From: Lucifuga dentata
Taxonomy: Eukaryota > Chordata > Actinopteri > Ophidiiformes > Bythitidae
NCBI GenBank assembly: GCA_014773175.1
Contig: VXCM01002087.1
Span: 1 to 64,000 of the forward strand
Direction of reading: 5' to 3'
DNA length: 64,000 bases
The notes under the pieces are model-generated. The model worked only from the letters and a program-made list of their open reading frames with translations, was not told where the DNA came from and did not search any database. The position numbers were made by a program, and so were the translations under genes. Of the stretch, positions 63,251 to 64,000 are shown in pieces. Each line of letters begins with the position of its first letter. The first letter of the stretch is position 1.

Positions 63251-63838
63251 GTATGTTGCATCTCAGAGTAGGTAAATAAGGAAAGTCATAAATTTCATAA
63301 ATGTATTTTTCTTCTGCGTTTGCTTCCATATATAGGTATTTCTGAAAGTCATATGTAGCAGAGTGAAAGTCTCTATGCTTTTTTTTTATAAGCTTAAAGC
63401 TGAATTTCATCAAGTATTTTAAATAAAATGAATGTTTGAGACAGCGCACACTGCCCTCTACCAGTGAAATGAATACGTTGCAAGTACCAGACCACGTGTG
63501 ATAGTGTAGCATGTGACAAAAATTTTGACCTCTTAAATAATCGATCAACTTAGTTTTTTAGTGTTTGAAATTTTAGGTTTTGATGAGTTCAGTGTTTGAT
63601 ATAATGCAGCCAAAAAGCAATAAAGAAAACCAAACTGTAAGATTAAGGTAACAGACAGTTTCATGAGACACTGAAGGTGCTTTTGGACATGGAAGAGACA
63701 CGAGGAATCTGACTTCCTCCAGTGTTAGGATGCTGTTTCACTGATCCACCAGTTGTCTGTCTGATAAAAGATTTCAGTGTAGGATGATCTCATGTTTCCC
63801 TACTCACACCTCCTCCGTCTTCTCTCCTCTGAGCAGAA

Positions 63839-64000
63839 TTAAAGGACACTACTGGCAATTTTACATGTTCGAGCCCAAATTTCCAACCTGCATACGTGTT
63901 ACGTTACGGACAACCGTTTCATAAAATATATTCCTGAAGCAGTACATTTTCAAAAGGTTTTTCCTGCCACTGGTTTCAGTTAATTCCAGTATGCTACAAA
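63839..64000. mobile_element. TTAA element, subfamily B, copy 19 (reverse), cut by window edge
   Basis: TTAA at 63839-63842, AGGACACTACTGGCAATTTT, CCCAAATTTCCAACCTGCAT and on to the window end. Confidence 0.8.

Noticed and set aside
62434..64000. Looked for nf1 exon 16
   Set aside because: No segment translating to the expected SQMLFYICKKLTSHQ region was found; intron 15 continues past the window.

Overview
The window is vertebrate nuclear DNA, almost certainly from a teleost fish. It has GT-AG introns, three conserved vertebrate genes, and introns full of fish-type transposon debris (Tc1/mariner, hAT, Harbinger-like, LINE tails, GT/GA/TA microsatellites). Single Ns inside homopolymers and one 661-base N block mark it as a draft assembly. 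I cannot name the species. All exon calls come from translating by eye and checking splice phase. No alignment was run.

Genes, left to right. (1) nlk, the Nemo-like MAP-kinase-related kinase, on the minus strand. Coding exons 1-8 (418 codons) lie between 19575 and 1040; the C-terminal exon(s) lie beyond the left edge. (2) smco4, a 59-residue single-pass membrane protein on the plus strand. Its whole CDS is in one exon (30892-31071), with a likely non-coding first exon near 26.1-26.2 kb and a poly(A) signal at 31941. (3) nf1, neurofibromin, on the plus strand. Coding exons 1-15 run from 37226 to 62433 (1730 nt, N-terminal about 577 residues). The GAP domain and all later exons lie beyond the right edge. 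nlk and smco4 are divergent; smco4 and nf1 are co-oriented. The three genes are not a functional unit. NLK acts in Wnt/Notch/TGF-beta signalling and neurofibromin is a Ras-GAP. Their closeness reflects chromosomal synteny.

The non-coding part is dominated by a dispersed inverted-repeat element of about 0.5-0.6 kb flanked by TTAA, with termini like AGGACCATAC...GTATGGTCCT. I count about 19 whole or partial copies in two subfamilies, here called A and B. A copies sit inside B copies and inside a dead Tc1 element, which gives a relative age order and confirms the TTAA target site. Three copies begin 37-52 bp after the 5' splice sites of nf1 exons 3, 4 and 5. Other notable non-coding structure includes a pentanucleotide satellite of about 1 kb with a 25-bp higher-order period in nf1 intron 2, several long fold-back palindromes, a 74-bp triplicated block carrying ETS-like motifs upstream of smco4, and a hAT remnant with an exact 8-bp target duplication.

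No RNA gene, CRISPR array, virus or toxin gene was recognised. The most original candidate system is the TTAA element family, best explained as a non-autonomous Kolobok- or piggyBac-type transposon. No autonomous partner is visible here.
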